Part shown: piece after piece, positions 44,373 through 54,715 of the stretch
How positions within the stretch are numbered: position 1 is the stretch's first letter
How the letters are laid out: the number at the start of each line of letters is the position of its first letter
Assembly: GCF_025362475.1 (NCBI RefSeq)
Contig: NZ_JANYGH010000016.1
Span: forward strand, 62,001 to 126,000
Reading direction: 5' to 3'
Length of the DNA stretch: 64,000 nt
From: Mucilaginibacter sp.
GTDB taxonomy: Bacteria > Bacteroidota > Bacteroidia > Sphingobacteriales > Sphingobacteriaceae
The notes under the pieces: generated by a model
What the model was told of the DNA's origin: nothing
The model's database searches: none
Seen by the model: the letters and a program-made list of their open reading frames with translations, nothing else
Position numbers and translations under genes: made by a program

Positions 44373-45266
44373 ATGAATTATCAAAAATGCAAGTATTGTT
44401 TCATGCTTTTCCTTTGTCTCACTTTTGCACTATCGCGGGTGTGTTTGGCTCAAAAAAAATCGAAAACTATAAAAACAGGGAATGGAGTTATCTTTTTTGA
44501 CGATTTCACTGGCAATAAACTTGATCGTAACAAATGGAATGTTGAGGTAACCGGGATGCATGTTAACAATGAGTTACAGGCATATGTAGATACCGCTTCT
44601 ACCATATTTATAGTGAGCGGAGCCGCAGCGGAAGGTGCTAAAAACGGAGCTTTAGTGTTGCGTCCACAATCGGTGCCTGGTTTTAAAACTAAGGATGGAC
44701 AGAATTTCGATTTTATATCGGGCAGGATAAATACGCGCAATAAATTTGATTTTATGTACGGCACGGCTGAAGCAAGAATTAAGTTGACAGATGGTTCGGG
44801 ACTTTGGCCTGCGTGGTGGATACTGGGCAATGGTATGTGGCCCCAAACCGGCGAAATAGATATAATGGAATATGTAGGTGAGAAGGATTGGGTTAGCGCG
44901 GCCGTACACGGGCCGGGATATAGTGGTGAAACACCTTTTGTAAACAGGCAATATTTTGATATTAAAAATGATGTTACGCATTGGCATGTTTATGCTGTTG
45001 ATTGGACACCCGATAACCTTGATTTTAAATATGATGGAAAGTTGATGTTCAGAGTAAACCGGCATATGGCTGAACATTATGGTAAATGGGCCTTTGACAA
45101 TAAAAAATATCTTATCTTAAATTACGCCTTAGGTGGTGCTTACCCGGCAAAAATAAACGGTGTAACTGAACCTTATAACGGAATGCCCGCTTCTACAGTC
45201 AACCTTATTAAAGCAAATAAGGCAAAAATGTTAGTTGATTGGATTAAGGTCACTAAAAACCATTAA
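44373..45266 (+). CDS. Glycoside hydrolase family 16 beta-glucanase-like, exported
   Basis: The 297-residue protein has a signal peptide ending SRVCLAQ. The GH16 catalytic motif GEIDIMEYVG is present (ExDxxE: nucleophile Glu, assisting Asp, acid/base Glu). Also present are LWPAWWILG before it, AAVHGPGYSG after it and WHVYAVDWTPDNLDFKYDG. These features match laminarinase/beta-1,3(4)-glucanase-like members. It is preceded by 110 bp without a gene and followed by a terminator at 45294-45325, so it is monocistronic. Confidence 0.92.
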   Translation: MNYQKCKYCFMLFLCLTFALSRVCLAQKKSKTIKTGNGVIFFDDFTGNKLDRNKWNVEVTGMHVNNELQAYVDTASTIFIVSGAAAEGAKNGALVLRPQSVPGFKTKDGQNFDFISGRINTRNKFDFMYGTAEARIKLTDGSGLWPAWWILGNGMWPQTGEIDIMEYVGEKDWVSAAVHGPGYSGETPFVNRQYFDIKNDVTHWHVYAVDWTPDNLDFKYDGKLMFRVNRHMAEHYGKWAFDNKKYLILNYALGGAYPAKINGVTEPYNGMPASTVNLIKANKAKMLVDWIKVTKNH

Positions 45267-45293
45267 TAAGCTTTGCTTAATAATTAATTGATT

Positions 45294-45325
45294 AAAAAAC
45301 CGGTTAAAAATAGCCGGTTTTTTTT
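45294..45325 (+). terminator. Rho-independent terminator after the GH16 gene
   Basis: AAAAAACCGG (45294-45303) pairs with CCGGTTTTTT (45314-45323) and is followed by more T. Clear intrinsic terminator. Confidence 0.8.
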
Positions 45326-45434
45326 TTATCAATTAATTATTGAAATAATATGGCTGAATGTCAATTAATTAAAGCAAAATTAATGAATATCAACAAACCA
45401 AAATCGTATTTTTACGTAGAAGGGGTACCTGATT

Positions 45435-45478
45435 ATTTTACAACGATGTTTAAGACAACGTGTCAATGGTTGTAAAAT
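45435..45478. promoter_or_regulatory. 10-bp inverted repeat before the adhesin gene
   Basis: ATTTTACAAC (45435-45444) and its exact reverse complement GTTGTAAAAT (45469-45478) with a 24-bp spacer, 79 bp before the ATG of the adhesin gene. TTTTACA motifs recur upstream of glmS and of the wza-like gene. Confidence 0.45.
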
Positions 45479-45556
45479 TATATACTCTTTTTTTTGAGTA
45501 AAGTACACCTTGACCTGATATCAAAAAAGCTAAAAACTAAAAAGATACTAAGGTTA

Positions 45557-48500
45557 ATGAAGAGCCGCTTACTTATATTTATTTTTTATTTGTTATCAAT
45601 TCCGCTGCGAGGTTATAGTCAGTCATGTACGTTAAATGTAAGTATTTCATCTTCTGAGCCGGCAATTTGTGCTGGCAATACCCTTGCATTAACTGCTGTA
45701 CCTACTGGAGGATCTGGTTCGTATAACTATGCCTGGAGCACAGGTGAAACAATTAATCCTATACATGTTAATAAAGCAGGTAAGTATACAATAACAATTA
45801 CTGATAAAGTTTCGGGATGTGTTGCTCATAACGATATCACCATTAATGTAACACCAACACCAAGCGCGCCAGGTGTTAAAGGCGGCGGTATCGTTTGCCA
45901 GGGAAATAGTGCGCATCTTGAAGTAACTACGCCCGCAGATTCCTATCAATGGTATACCCAGCCTACGGGCGGCAACTCGTTTCATAGCGGTCCAACTTAT
46001 GATACAGATCCTATTAGAGGGGGTACAGTATTTTATGTGGAAGCAACAGTTGGAGGGTGTACAAGTTTAAGAACTTCAGTTGTCATCAATGTTGCAAGCA
46101 GACCTGTAACTCAGAATGCTCAGGCATGCTATGGAACTCCTGTTACATTATCTGTAAGCGGAGGTGATAATTTTAGGTGGTACACTTCAATTAGTTCAAC
46201 AAATGCAATAAATACAGGGCCAACGTTATCAATTGCCGCATTAACAAATACGGTGACTTATTATGTGGAGGCGGATGTAAACGGCTGTGTTAGTCAGCGT
46301 ACGGCAGTTACCGCTACGGTAACTGCCGCACCAACGGTACCTACGATTACAGGTAATAATCTTGCAATATGTGCCGGATCTGTAATTACTTTACATGCTA
46401 CTACACCTGCTGGTGTTGTTGAATGGTATAATACTCCGTCTGGAGGAACACCATTGATATCAAGCCCGGATTATACAACACAGCCGCTTACCGCTAATAC
46501 AACTTTTTATGTACAAACTTCTTTAAATAACTGTGAAAGTTCCAGGGTTCCGGTTACGGTAACTGTAAACCCCATGCCGGCAGCGCCGGCACAACAAACT
46601 GTGAATGCATGTTATAATAGCAGTGCACACCTCAATGTGGGTGCAACAACCGTTATCTATCAATGGTATGCGGATGCAGGTGGGAAGCATTTTTTGAAAC
46701 AGGGAAACACTTATGATACACCTGTATTAACTCATGATGTTACTTATTATGTAATGACAATTAATGCCGGATGCAGCAGTGCCCTGAGTCCAGTAAATGT
46801 TATTGTATCACCCCCGGTTTTGGCTCCATCTGTATTGACCCCGCCAATTACCTGTTATGGATCATCCGCAGAACTAACAGTTACGTCCCCTGGTGGTATT
46901 TACCAATGGTTTAAAACTGCTACAGATAATAATGCATTGCCAACTACCGAAAATGGCAAGTTTACTACACCGCCATTAACTAATACAACTACTTATTATG
47001 TTCAAACAACGATTGGAGGATGTACAAGTCCCAGAACGGTTGTTGAAATTCCTGTTTTTGGACAAATACCTACACCTTTAACGCATGATGCAACTACTTG
47101 CGCCGGTAATTCAGCAACACTAACAGCAACAGGCGCAAATGGAGACTACATGTGGTATGATGCAGGTGGAAATCTGGTGAATGCCGGTAGCATATTTAAC
47201 ACACCGGCGCTAACAGCCAATACCAGTTATTATGTACAAGTTACTGTAAATGGTTGCACAAGCCAACGGGCTATTGCTAATGTAATTGTTAGCCCTTTGC
47301 CAAACGAGCCAATTGTGGGTTCCGATGTCACAATTTGTCCGGGTAATAAAGCAAATCTTTCAGCAAGTGTTCCTGCAGGACAAACCATTAAATGGTATGA
47401 TGTACCAACAGGCGGCTCTTCAATTTACACAGGAAACGCATATACAACCCCCTTATTATATAATAATACAACATATTATGTTGAAAATGTATCGGGTACA
47501 TGTAGCAGCACGCGCAAAGCTATAAATGTAATTATGGACGTTACCAGCACAAGGTTTCAATATCCCTCAGGCACCGTAGCAACCACAGGAGCAAACCCCA
47601 CACCTTCCATTCTTAATCCTACGACGGATGATGTTTTTAGTGCTGCGCCTGCTGGTATAGTTTTTTTAAATAATAGTACCGGTCAAATTAATATTAGTGC
47701 AAGTGCACCAGGCACCTATAGTGTTACACTTACCAGTAGTGGTGCCTGCTCGGGTGCCTACACCAGTAGTATTACTATTTCTGATATGCCCAAGACAGAT
47801 TTTACATATAATACTCCGATTTGCAGAGATGGTGTAAATCCTTTGCCAAGCTTTCTGCCGGGCGCAAGTGCAGGTGTTTTTACTGCTACTCCGGTCGGCT
47901 TGGTTTTTGCAAATAAAAACACAGGCGAAATAGATCTTGCAAATAGTAAATCCGGAACCTATTCGATAACAAGCACCATACCACCAAGTGGTAATTTTGC
48001 CGGGGTATTTTCATCATCACCTATAACTATTGATGAACCAGTTAGAGTAAGTGCGGGGGCCAATAGGAATGTTCCGATAAATACCCCGGTTACATTAGAG
48101 GGAATTATAAGCGGGGCTACCGGAACATGGTCAGGTGGAGCAGGTAGTTTCTCCGATGTGAATGATCCACATGCCGTATATACTCCGGCATTAGGAGAGA
48201 GCAATGTGCAGTTGACCTTTTTATCAAATAACCCGCCAGGTCCTTGCCAGCGCAAATCCGCTTTAGTAACTATTGTATTTAATAATATGCCCCCGGCGCC
48301 AACCGTGAAGCCAGCCGGGATTTGCGCAGGAACTAGCACCATTTTAAAAGCAACTGCACCTGGTGGCACATATAACTGGTATAAGGATGCTACAGGTGGG
48401 AGTAGTCTTCGTTCAGATCCTAATTTCCAAACCCCGGTGCTTACGGCAACCACTACTTATTATGTAGAAACAACATTTAATGGATTAACCAGCCCACGAA

Positions 48501-50890
48501 CTCCTGTAACTGTAACAGTTTATGATATACCACCAACGCCTGTTTTAGCATCAGATATTGTTACTATTTGCAGCGGCGGTACAGCGCAAATTATTGCCAG
48601 TGGTTCGCCCGGTACATACCAGTGGTTTAATGAAACCGGACAGCCAGTAGCTGTTGGTAATACTTTACAAACCACACCACTAACCACTACTACGTTTTAC
48701 ACAGTACAGAGTGTGATTGGGCAGTGTGTAAGTGCTATGAAAAAGGTAGTTGTACAGGTTAATCAAGTACCCAATATAACCAGTTCATTATTTGATTTTG
48801 TTTGCAGCAGCAATCCATTAAACTATATTATTACCGCAGATCTTCCATCAGCCACGTTCCAATGGGAGCGTTCAGCGGTGCCAGGTATCAGTAATCCTGC
48901 GGTATCCGCTCAAACATCCAATGCTATTACGGAAACATTAATTAACACCACACCTAATTTAATAAATGTAACTTATGCGATAACCCCCATTAATGGCGAT
49001 TGTATAGGAACTCCTGTGAATTATGTGGTAACTGTTTATCCAACACCAACTGTTACCAGTTCGGCACAAGATGATGTTTGTTATGGTACTACTGATAATT
49101 ATGTCATAAAATTCAATACTCCTACAACAAGATTTAGCTGGAGCAGGGCTGCGATACCTGGGATAAGTAATGTGGCAGTGTCTGGCCAGGCAGCAGAAAC
49201 CATACGGGAGGTTTTATTTAATACAACTAACGCCCCACTGGATGCTACCTATATTATTAATTATAAAACAAACGATTGCGACGGAATACCATTTAACCGG
49301 GTGGTAACTGTTTACCCGCAGATTAATATAACAAGTAATGCGTTATCGTCAAGCTGCAGTAATACTCCTCAGGGGTATACTATAACATCAAATGTGCCAA
49401 CGGCAACATTTGAATGGCAGCGAAAGGCTGTAGCAGGCATAAGCAACCCAGCAGCTACTAATACTGGGCCTTTGATAGATGAAGCTTTAACTAACACAAC
49501 CAACACAGCTATTAGGGTTACTTATATTATAACACCAACTGCTTATGGGTGCACTGGGTTACCTTTTACGCACACTGTAATTATAAATCCAAAGCCGGAT
49601 GTTCCTATTGCCAACAGCAATTCTCCTATTTGTGTGGGAAGTACAATACAATTAAATACTCCTCCAATAAACGGGGCTTCCTATATGTGGACAGGGCCGA
49701 ACGGATTTTCATCAACATCTCAAAATCCCAATATTCCCGCGTCAGAGGCAACTGCAGGAACGTATAATCTATTTGTTACGGTAGGCGGTTGTACAAGCGA
49801 TGGCAGCCCTGTTACTGTACAGGTAAACCAGCCACCGGTAGCAAAGGCTGATGGGCCTCGTCTTGTTTGTACTGCAGTAACATCCATTGCACTTACCGGC
49901 TCGGTAACAGGCGGTACAACAACTGGTGTATGGACATCCAGCAATCCTAAGGGCAAGTTTTTGCCATTCGCTACCCAGGTTGATAATGTGCAATATATAC
50001 CAACACAAGAAGAAAAAGCAGCAGGTTCGGTTATTATAACCTTATCATCAACAAGTAAAGATGATTGTACAATAAGCTCCTCCAGCCTGGTTATCACTTA
50101 TGGACAGGAACCTGGTGCCGATGCAGGCCCTCCTAATATAGATGTTTGTTCGCAGGATACCCGTATACCTTTGGCTGGTAAAATACTTGTACCTGGCGCA
50201 AGCGGCTTCTGGACAACATCCTCAGGCGATGGTAAATTTGAATCGGGAAATCAACCTAACGCTGTTTATTTGCCAGGTGACAATGATAAAAAAAATGGAT
50301 CTGTTGTATTAACATTCAACGTTAACAATTCTGGTCAATGTTTTACACCATCTGATTTTGTAAAAATAACGTTTTTTGGTCCGCCGGCATTAACTACAGA
50401 ACATGTACGGTATGTTTTAAAGGATAAAACTATTACACTACATCCAAATGTAAATGTAAGTGATGAAACAGTTACCTATTTATGGAGTCCTAATATTAAT
50501 ATCAGTGATGTTAATGTTAAAAATCCGGTTATAACGGGGGATATAGATCGCACCTATACACTTGTGGTAACAGATGCTTTGGGATGTACAACCGCTGATA
50601 CTACACATATCATAGTATCACCGCAATTATTTGTGAACAATGCTTTTTCTCCTAACGGAGATGGGAAAAACGATACCTGGGAGATAGCTGGCCTGATAGC
50701 TTTTGAAAATTCAACTGTTGATGTATATAACCGATACGGCACTCAACTATTTCATTCAAAGGGCTATGGCGTCCCGTGGGATGGAAAATCTAATGGGCAA
50801 CCTGTACCGGTCGGTGTATATTACTTTATTGTAGATACCAAAGTAAACGGCGGCCAAAAATTTACAGGGTATGTAACTATTTTGAGGTAA
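45557..50890 (+). CDS. Large Ig-repeat surface adhesin with T9SS type B (gliding-motility-associated) C-terminal domain
   Basis: The 1,778-residue protein starts at ATG 45557 (MKSRLLIFIFYLLSIPLRGYSQ signal region); a TTG at 45494 would only add a basic extension. After the leader come about eight Ig-like repeats of 75-80 residues, each with an early Cys, a QWY or similar core and TYYVxxxxxGC near the end. Two divergent beta modules follow, then two more such repeats, then three PKD-like repeats (TSS...VC...W.R...PGISN). The end, FVNNAFSPNGDGKNDTWEI...VYNRYGTQLF...YYFIVDT, is the type B sorting domain recognised by the type IX secretion system. The protein should be exported to the cell surface and may serve adhesion or gliding. 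No enzyme motif is seen. Confidence 0.9.
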   Translation: MKSRLLIFIFYLLSIPLRGYSQSCTLNVSISSSEPAICAGNTLALTAVPTGGSGSYNYAWSTGETINPIHVNKAGKYTITITDKVSGCVAHNDITINVTPTPSAPGVKGGGIVCQGNSAHLEVTTPADSYQWYTQPTGGNSFHSGPTYDTDPIRGGTVFYVEATVGGCTSLRTSVVINVASRPVTQNAQACYGTPVTLSVSGGDNFRWYTSISSTNAINTGPTLSIAALTNTVTYYVEADVNGCVSQRTAVTATVTAAPTVPTITGNNLAICAGSVITLHATTPAGVVEWYNTPSGGTPLISSPDYTTQPLTANTTFYVQTSLNNCESSRVPVTVTVNPMPAAPAQQTVNACYNSSAHLNVGATTVIYQWYADAGGKHFLKQGNTYDTPVLTHDVTYYVMTINAGCSSALSPVNVIVSPPVLAPSVLTPPITCYGSSAELTVTSPGGIYQWFKTATDNNALPTTENGKFTTPPLTNTTTYYVQTTIGGCTSPRTVVEIPVFGQIPTPLTHDATTCAGNSATLTATGANGDYMWYDAGGNLVNAGSIFNTPALTANTSYYVQVTVNGCTSQRAIANVIVSPLPNEPIVGSDVTICPGNKANLSASVPAGQTIKWYDVPTGGSSIYTGNAYTTPLLYNNTTYYVENVSGTCSSTRKAINVIMDVTSTRFQYPSGTVATTGANPTPSILNPTTDDVFSAAPAGIVFLNNSTGQINISASAPGTYSVTLTSSGACSGAYTSSITISDMPKTDFTYNTPICRDGVNPLPSFLPGASAGVFTATPVGLVFANKNTGEIDLANSKSGTYSITSTIPPSGNFAGVFSSSPITIDEPVRVSAGANRNVPINTPVTLEGIISGATGTWSGGAGSFSDVNDPHAVYTPALGESNVQLTFLSNNPPGPCQRKSALVTIVFNNMPPAPTVKPAGICAGTSTILKATAPGGTYNWYKDATGGSSLRSDPNFQTPVLTATTTYYVETTFNGLTSPRTPVTVTVYDIPPTPVLASDIVTICSGGTAQIIASGSPGTYQWFNETGQPVAVGNTLQTTPLTTTTFYTVQSVIGQCVSAMKKVVVQVNQVPNITSSLFDFVCSSNPLNYIITADLPSATFQWERSAVPGISNPAVSAQTSNAITETLINTTPNLINVTYAITPINGDCIGTPVNYVVTVYPTPTVTSSAQDDVCYGTTDNYVIKFNTPTTRFSWSRAAIPGISNVAVSGQAAETIREVLFNTTNAPLDATYIINYKTNDCDGIPFNRVVTVYPQINITSNALSSSCSNTPQGYTITSNVPTATFEWQRKAVAGISNPAATNTGPLIDEALTNTTNTAIRVTYIITPTAYGCTGLPFTHTVIINPKPDVPIANSNSPICVGSTIQLNTPPINGASYMWTGPNGFSSTSQNPNIPASEATAGTYNLFVTVGGCTSDGSPVTVQVNQPPVAKADGPRLVCTAVTSIALTGSVTGGTTTGVWTSSNPKGKFLPFATQVDNVQYIPTQEEKAAGSVIITLSSTSKDDCTISSSSLVITYGQEPGADAGPPNIDVCSQDTRIPLAGKILVPGASGFWTTSSGDGKFESGNQPNAVYLPGDNDKKNGSVVLTFNVNNSGQCFTPSDFVKITFFGPPALTTEHVRYVLKDKTITLHPNVNVSDETVTYLWSPNINISDVNVKNPVITGDIDRTYTLVVTDALGCTTADTTHIIVSPQLFVNNAFSPNGDGKNDTWEIAGLIAFENSTVDVYNRYGTQLFHSKGYGVPWDGKSNGQPVPVGVYYFIVDTKVNGGQKFTGYVTILR

Positions 50891-50915
50891 GCCAGAAAGA
50901 AAGCGGAGTTTCGAT

Positions 50916-53900
50916 TTAACCTAATATTTTCAACAGATCTGTTTTTGAAAGTGATTGAAGGAAAGAGGAATCGGTATTTACCAGGTTATCTGCCAAACTC
51001 TTTTTAAATTCCTGCATCTGCATAATCTTTTCCTCAACGGTATCCGGACAAATCATCCTTACTGCAACCACATGTTTGTTTTGCCCTATACGGTGCGAAC
51101 GATCAATGGCCTGGTTTTCAACTGCCGGATTCCACCATGGGTCTACAATGTAAACATAATCGGCTTCGGTTAAATTTAAACCGGTTCCGCCAGCCTTCAT
51201 GCTGATAAGAAATACGCCTACTGCCGGGTTATTTTGAAATTCAGTTACTGCGGCTTCGCGGTTGCGGGTGCTGCCCGTAAGCCAGCTAAAGCCAATTTGC
51301 CGGGTTATTAATTCTTTTTTGATTAATTCAAGCATCGAAACAAATTGCGAGAATACCAGTATTTTATGCTGTGGCAATTTGCTTTCTATCTGCTCAATCA
51401 GCATATCAATTTTCGCAGATTCATTACCTGGCGGCTTTTCACCGGTGATTAACAACGGCGAATCACAAAGCTGCCGTAATTTTGTTAATCCCTTGAGCAC
51501 GTTCATTGGCGTTTTCCTTAATTCATCACTGGTTGTTGCCGATATAAACTCACGGAATTCCTTTTCGTAGGCGTCGTAAATTTTGCGTTGTTGTTCCCGC
51601 ATTTCGCAATACAATACCATTTCGGTTTTTTCGGGCAATTCGGCAGCTACTTGTTGCTTTGTTCGTCTTAAAACAAAAGGCTTTATTTTGTTTTGAAGTT
51701 CTGTCGCCCGTTTGTGGCTTTTAAATTTATCAATGGGTACAGCATAGATATCTTTAAAGTATTGCTTGGTTCCCAAAAGGCCGGGGCAGGCAAAAGAAAG
51801 CTGCCCGTAAATATCAAAGGTGTTGTTTTCTATAGGGGTGCCGGTGATGGTAATCCTGTTTCGCGATTTTAATAAGCGGGCAGCTTTATAACGTTGCGAA
51901 TCGGGATTTTTGATCTGTTGCGATTCATCAAGGAATACATAATTAAACTGATAATTTTTCAAAAAGCCAATGTCAGCAAGCAATGTTCCGTATGAAGTTA
52001 ATATGATTTCATATCGGGAAAAATCATCTATGCTTTTGATCCTGTCGGCTCCATAAATGGTATGAACTCTTATAGATGGTGCAAATTTCTGTACTTCGGC
52101 CTGCCAGTTAAAAATAAGCGAAGTAGGTACTACCAGCAGGTTAGTATTATGATTTGCCTTTTTACGCTGCAAAAGTATAAAAGCGATGATCTGCATGGTT
52201 TTGCCCAGACCCATATCATCAGCCAGACATCCGCCAAAATTAAAATCATCTAAAAAGTTAAGCCAGTTTAATCCATGTTTTTGATAGGGGCGAAGGGTAG
52301 CGTGCAAGTCCGGCGGAACTTCAGTATCGGCTATCGTTTCAAAATTTAATAGTTTTTCGCGGTATGTTCTTAGTTCTGCCTTAACTTCCTCATCCATAAC
52401 CTGCTGATCAAATAATTCGGCAATGGCTGTATAGTTTATTTTATGGATGCTTAATATGTTTTCGTCCGTTATCTCGCCTGCATTAAAATATTGAGCGAAC
52501 TTTTCTATCCATTCTAAAGGTAAAATGCCCAATGTTCCATCATCCAGTTGCACATACTTGCTTTTATTACGCACTGCTTTCTGTACACGCTTTAAAGTAG
52601 TTTTCTTATTGCCAAACCTAACACCTATTTCGGTATTGAACCAATTGATGCCACTTAGCACCCTTATGGTGATATTTACTTTATTAGGGTTTAGTTTATT
52701 CCCTTCCAGTTCATTAAACCCTAAAACTGTAATATGATGCTTTTTCCAATCTTCAAATACATTTAAAAACCATTCTTCCTGTAAAAAATGCCTTTTATGC
52801 AGATAAAAATAATGCAGGTCATTATCCAGCTGCTCGGCAAAGTAGGGATGTTGTTTGATAAGCAGGGCGGTCAACTCAATTTCTGCTTCGTTATCCCGCT
52901 CAACAATAAACTCATTGCCTTTATGATCAACCCCATGGATTGTACGCTTTGTCCGCACAGGTATTTCGGCCTCACCATAGCGCATTACGGGAATAATCAT
53001 TACATGGCTTCCAAAATCCGAAAGATAAATGATCTGTTCAGTTTCATTGGTAAATCCTTGTTGTTTTAACTGAACGGCAGTAGCCGGTTTAACATGCTGG
53101 TAGGCAATACTTATCCTATCCTCAAGTTTGATTAGCAAATGAGTTTTAAACTCTTTGTATTTAGAGTGATGGATAAGCAGGTTTTCCGGACGTTTCCGCA
53201 TCAGGTCAATGATACCTAATAACTGCACGTTATCGGCAAGGTAAAGGGTGTCATTAACTAAAATAAAATAATTAAACTTAATGCTTAGGTCTTTTAATTG
53301 ATGTGAAATTCCATTGATTTTAAGCTGACCAGAAAATTCATAAAAAGGTCCTTGAGGTTTAATATTAAGATTAATATCATGAGGAAGCACACCCACTTTT
53401 ACGGGGATTACAGAAGAAGCCGTAATGTTATCAGATACCTCGCTGTTGTGACAGTAAAAATTATACTTGAGCGGATTTTTGACAATGGCCCGTAATGCCT
53501 GTATATCAGCCAACGACCTTTTGCTGTTGATGTGGTTTTGGAATTTATTAACCCCGGTAAAAAACTTTAGCTGTTCATGATCCTCAGTTTCCCAAATATG
53601 ATCTAAAGGATTTATGAGTGTTAAAGGATTTTTTATTTTACCGTCTTTAGTTGTTTGTGCTTTATAAAGCTCAATAAAAAGGTACTTATAATATTTATGC
53701 TGTTTTAAAACAACACAAATGGTTCGGTCGGTATCATCTGTGAATTGCTCAAGAGGTGAAATAGAAGGCGCAAGTACCATTTGACTATATGCGTCTAGAC
53801 TTTCTTTGGTGACAGGAATAAGTGAAGGTAATTTGGGGCGGATCTCTGTTTTTTTATCCTCGTAGGTCAGCTCGAAAAAAGCATCGAGATTAGTTTCGTT

Positions 53901-54428
53901 TTCCAGGCCATAATCATGGGCTACCTTTCTTAGTTTATCGTATCTTAAATGTTCATCATAAAAGATGCGGAAATCATTTTTTTTGATGATTGCTGTGAGT
54001 GCCATGGCTTGGTATTCACATAATTTATGATGATTTGCATTGCATCCGCAGGTAAGTAACACCTGGTTGTTTTGTTGAATTACGGTTATTGTGGGGAAAT
54101 TAGCGGCATCATATTCATGGCCAAATGTACCCTGGTTTAGTTCTATTAAGTGAGGAATGACGTGTTTATAGGAGGAAGGGTGATTGTCGATCCCCATGCC
54201 CGATCTTTGGAGTATTGCGGTTTCGGTAATAGCTGCAAAAGATATATCATCTATAATGTAGGTGTGTCCTTCAAAATCGTCTTCCTCGTAAGCAGTTTCT
54301 GTATTCACTAATTTTCCTGGTGCTATAGCGGGTAAATATCTTAAGAAATGAGGAGACTTGCGAAGCAGAAAAAGATTTATTGACAATTTAATGCAGATGC
54401 GATAATATGCAATAGATAAAGGTATCAC
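50916..54428 (-). CDS. SNF2/RapA-family DEAD/DEAH-box helicase with degenerate SWIM motif
   Basis: The protein has 1,170 residues. Near residue 130 lies TCGCNANHHKLCEYQAMAL, a SWIM zinc-finger-like motif whose last His is Tyr. A long middle region is followed by the SNF2 ATPase: motif I DDMGLGKTMQ, motif II FLDESQQIKN (DESQ), motif III TGTPIENN, and the second RecA domain with VFSQFVSMLELIKK, MKAGGTGLNLTEADYV and the arginine finger motif SHRIGQNKHV. Members remodel protein-DNA complexes or help transcription recycling. It converges with the adhesin gene and is divergent from glmS. Confidence 0.92.
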   Translation of the reverse strand: MIPLSIAYYRICIKLSINLFLLRKSPHFLRYLPAIAPGKLVNTETAYEEDDFEGHTYIIDDISFAAITETAILQRSGMGIDNHPSSYKHVIPHLIELNQGTFGHEYDAANFPTITVIQQNNQVLLTCGCNANHHKLCEYQAMALTAIIKKNDFRIFYDEHLRYDKLRKVAHDYGLENETNLDAFFELTYEDKKTEIRPKLPSLIPVTKESLDAYSQMVLAPSISPLEQFTDDTDRTICVVLKQHKYYKYLFIELYKAQTTKDGKIKNPLTLINPLDHIWETEDHEQLKFFTGVNKFQNHINSKRSLADIQALRAIVKNPLKYNFYCHNSEVSDNITASSVIPVKVGVLPHDINLNIKPQGPFYEFSGQLKINGISHQLKDLSIKFNYFILVNDTLYLADNVQLLGIIDLMRKRPENLLIHHSKYKEFKTHLLIKLEDRISIAYQHVKPATAVQLKQQGFTNETEQIIYLSDFGSHVMIIPVMRYGEAEIPVRTKRTIHGVDHKGNEFIVERDNEAEIELTALLIKQHPYFAEQLDNDLHYFYLHKRHFLQEEWFLNVFEDWKKHHITVLGFNELEGNKLNPNKVNITIRVLSGINWFNTEIGVRFGNKKTTLKRVQKAVRNKSKYVQLDDGTLGILPLEWIEKFAQYFNAGEITDENILSIHKINYTAIAELFDQQVMDEEVKAELRTYREKLLNFETIADTEVPPDLHATLRPYQKHGLNWLNFLDDFNFGGCLADDMGLGKTMQIIAFILLQRKKANHNTNLLVVPTSLIFNWQAEVQKFAPSIRVHTIYGADRIKSIDDFSRYEIILTSYGTLLADIGFLKNYQFNYVFLDESQQIKNPDSQRYKAARLLKSRNRITITGTPIENNTFDIYGQLSFACPGLLGTKQYFKDIYAVPIDKFKSHKRATELQNKIKPFVLRRTKQQVAAELPEKTEMVLYCEMREQQRKIYDAYEKEFREFISATTSDELRKTPMNVLKGLTKLRQLCDSPLLITGEKPPGNESAKIDMLIEQIESKLPQHKILVFSQFVSMLELIKKELITRQIGFSWLTGSTRNREAAVTEFQNNPAVGVFLISMKAGGTGLNLTEADYVYIVDPWWNPAVENQAIDRSHRIGQNKHVVAVRMICPDTVEEKIMQMQEFKKSLADNLVNTDSSFLQSLSKTDLLKILG

Positions 54429-54601
54429 CGTTAATTAATCCTCCGGTATTAAAGACCAAAAAATGGGCAGAAATCACACGCCGTTTCTTCATTTACAGAT
54501 GCTTGATATCTCAGTAAAAAAAGGCTTTTGAGTAAGATACTATACAAAATATGTAAATGGAGATTGAACTATTTTACATGTTTTTGTGTAAAAAAACGAC
54601 G

Positions 54602-54667
54602 CCATTTACAATTTGGGCTTCAATCGAAATATCGCCTAGTGTATTGGTAGTCAATTAAATAAATTTG
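54602..54667 (+). promoter_or_regulatory. Promoter block of glmS shared with the exopolysaccharide operon
   Basis: The order ACAATTT (54608), TTCAATCG (54619), TTGG (54644) and TAAATTTG (54660) is repeated before the wza-like gene with the same 16-bp distance between TTGG and TAAATTTG and nearly the same spacing overall. TAAATTTG fits the Bacteroidota -7 consensus TAnnTTTG. It ends 48 bp before the glmS ATG. Confidence 0.6.
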
Positions 54668-54715
54668 TTTAGTAAATAAATGTTTATTGATTATCTATCA
54701 TTAAAATCCAAAATT

